Assembly: GCA_049890115.1 (NCBI GenBank)
Contig: JBMHCC010000046.1
Coordinates: forward strand, 1 to 64,000
Direction of reading: 5' to 3'
Source of the DNA: UBA685 sp049890115
GTDB lineage: Bacteria; Pseudomonadota; Alphaproteobacteria; Puniceispirillales; Puniceispirillaceae
DNA length: 64,000 bases
Shown here: one piece after another, positions 63,504 through 64,000 of the stretch
Layout: the number at the start of each line of letters is the position of its first letter
How positions within the stretch are numbered: the first letter of the stretch is position 1
Position numbers and translations under genes: made by a program
Notes under the pieces: model-generated
What the model saw: the letters and a program-made list of their open reading frames with translations, nothing else
Databases searched by the model: none
What the model was told of the DNA's origin: nothing

Positions 63504-63884
63504 ATTAGCACAGCCAAAACGCAGCCCAGCGCCGACCAGATAAAAGATCTGGTGCTGCAGTCACTAGATGACGATAAGGGCCTGGATATTTTGTCGATTC
63601 CTCTAAAAGGGAAATCATCTATTGCTGACTATCTTGTAATCGCAAGCGGCTCATCAGCGCGCCAGATTATGGCGATGTCAGATCATCTTGAAGAAAAACT
63701 GAAAAAATCAGGTGCCGAAATTCTTGGCCGTGAAGGCAAGTCGCAAGGTGACTGGATTGTCATTGATGCGATTGATGTTGTTGTGCATCTATTCCGACCT
63801 GAAGTGCGTGACTTTTACGGTTTGGAAAAAATGTGGAGTGCCGCGCCAGCTGATGAAGTGATGACCATCGGCGTCGAAGCCTAA
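63504..63884 (+). CDS. rsfS: Ribosomal silencing factor RsfS, possible ATT start
   Basis: A RsfS/Iojap protein: LVLQSLDDDKGLDILSIPL, SIADYLVIASGSSARQIMAM, GDWIVIDAIDVVVHLF, YGLEKMW. It binds L14 and blocks subunit joining in starvation. The frame is open to a TTG at 63450, but that gives a spurious N terminus without a good RBS. A clear AGGAG (63492-63496) sits 7 bases before ATT at 63504 (encoding the start of ISTAKTQPSADQ), so an ATT start is proposed; CTG at 63498 is too close to the SD. Confidence 0.85.
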   Translation: MSTAKTQPSADQIKDLVLQSLDDDKGLDILSIPLKGKSSIADYLVIASGSSARQIMAMSDHLEEKLKKSGAEILGREGKSQGDWIVIDAIDVVVHLFRPEVRDFYGLEKMWSAAPADEVMTIGVEA

Positions 63885-63895
63885 GCTATTCGATT

Positions 63896-64000
63896 ATGCA
63901 GCTTCATATTCTTGCCATTGGGCGTGCCAAAAAAACGCCGCAGCAACAGCTGGTTGATGAGTTTATGGGGCGTTTGCCACGCAAAGGCAAAGTGGTAGAG
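63896..64000 (+). CDS. rlmH: RlmH, 23S rRNA (pseudouridine1915-N3)-methyltransferase, 5' part (truncated by window edge)
   Basis: The first 35 codons read MQLHILAIGRAKKTPQQQLVDEF, matching the RlmH (SPOUT methyltransferase) N terminus. It starts 11 bases after rsfS, the usual order. The rest lies outside the window. Confidence 0.9.
   Translation, partial: MQLHILAIGRAKKTPQQQLVDEFMGRLPRKGKVVE

Noticed and set aside
1..64000. Prophage, insertion sequence, CRISPR array or tRNA/rRNA gene
   Set aside because: No transposase, integrase, phage structural gene, regularly spaced repeat, or tRNA cloverleaf was recognised anywhere in the window.

Overview
This window is an ordinary stretch of bacterial chromosome carrying mostly housekeeping genes. 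Several independent signs point to a free-living, aerobic alphaproteobacterium: class I lysyl-tRNA synthetase, an alphaproteobacterial-type CtaA, the J-protein/cobS/cobT/rpmB neighbourhood, the long dCTP-deaminase form, argD-argF-hslO, the HIG1/adenosyltransferase/etfBA cluster, PhaR, and the order rplU-rpmA-obgE-proB-proA-nadD-rsfS-rlmH. Base composition looks moderate (mid-40s percent GC by eye, not computed) and genes are tightly packed with short spacers. A marine lineage such as SAR116 would fit, but that is inference. No rRNA, tRNA, CRISPR array, phage, transposase or integrase was seen.

Layout. 1-5.3 kb: end of a CorC/HlyC-type protein, DUF2889 protein, BolA, a J-domain protein, cobaltochelatase subunits CobS and CobT, ribosomal protein L28. 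5.4-11.6 kb: small ribbon-helix-helix protein, PyrD, class I LysRS, a DinG-like helicase. 11.7-17 kb: groES-groEL (with a possible heat-shock promoter and an unusual inverted repeat), heme A synthase, AspS. 17.1-24 kb: a homocysteine methyltransferase operon, a YnjBCD-like ABC importer split across two strands, and a lipoprotein with a TbpB-like C-terminal motif. 24.2-34.3 kb: FolE, TrkH, a lipoprotein, argD-argF-hslO, dCTP deaminase, RecX, Acs. 34.5-39.8 kb is the most accessory part: a LuxR-type regulator with a degenerate receiver domain, a TPR/beta-barrel protein resembling a surface lipoprotein assembly modifier (Slam), a subtilisin-like lipoprotein autotransporter interrupted by a one-base frameshift in a C6 tract, and a Sco protein. 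40-48 kb: YggT, FolD, HIG1 protein, cobalamin adenosyltransferase, EtfBA, TlpA-like thioredoxin, argH-lptM-lysA. 48.2-55.2 kb: a DUF218 protein, a tyrosine/phenylalanine operon (chorismate mutase, aminotransferase, prephenate dehydrogenase), a methyltransferase, PhaR, FolB with an SDR reductase, a HAD phosphatase. 55.2-64 kb: FAD oxidoreductase, DM13 protein, an enolase-superfamily enzyme, then rplU-rpmA-obgE-proBA-nadD-rsfS-rlmH.

Functional threads: folate/pterin metabolism (folE, folD, folB plus an SDR), arginine and lysine synthesis (argD, argF, argH, lysA), aromatic amino acids, proline, B12 use (CobS/CobT and an adenosyltransferase), cytochrome oxidase assembly (ctaA, Sco), and cell-surface lipoproteins (Slam-like barrel, protease lipoprotein, TbpB-like lipoprotein). 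The surface-protease locus, with its homopolymer frameshift and possible RBS-masking hairpin, is the best candidate for something new. The groESL control region is the second.
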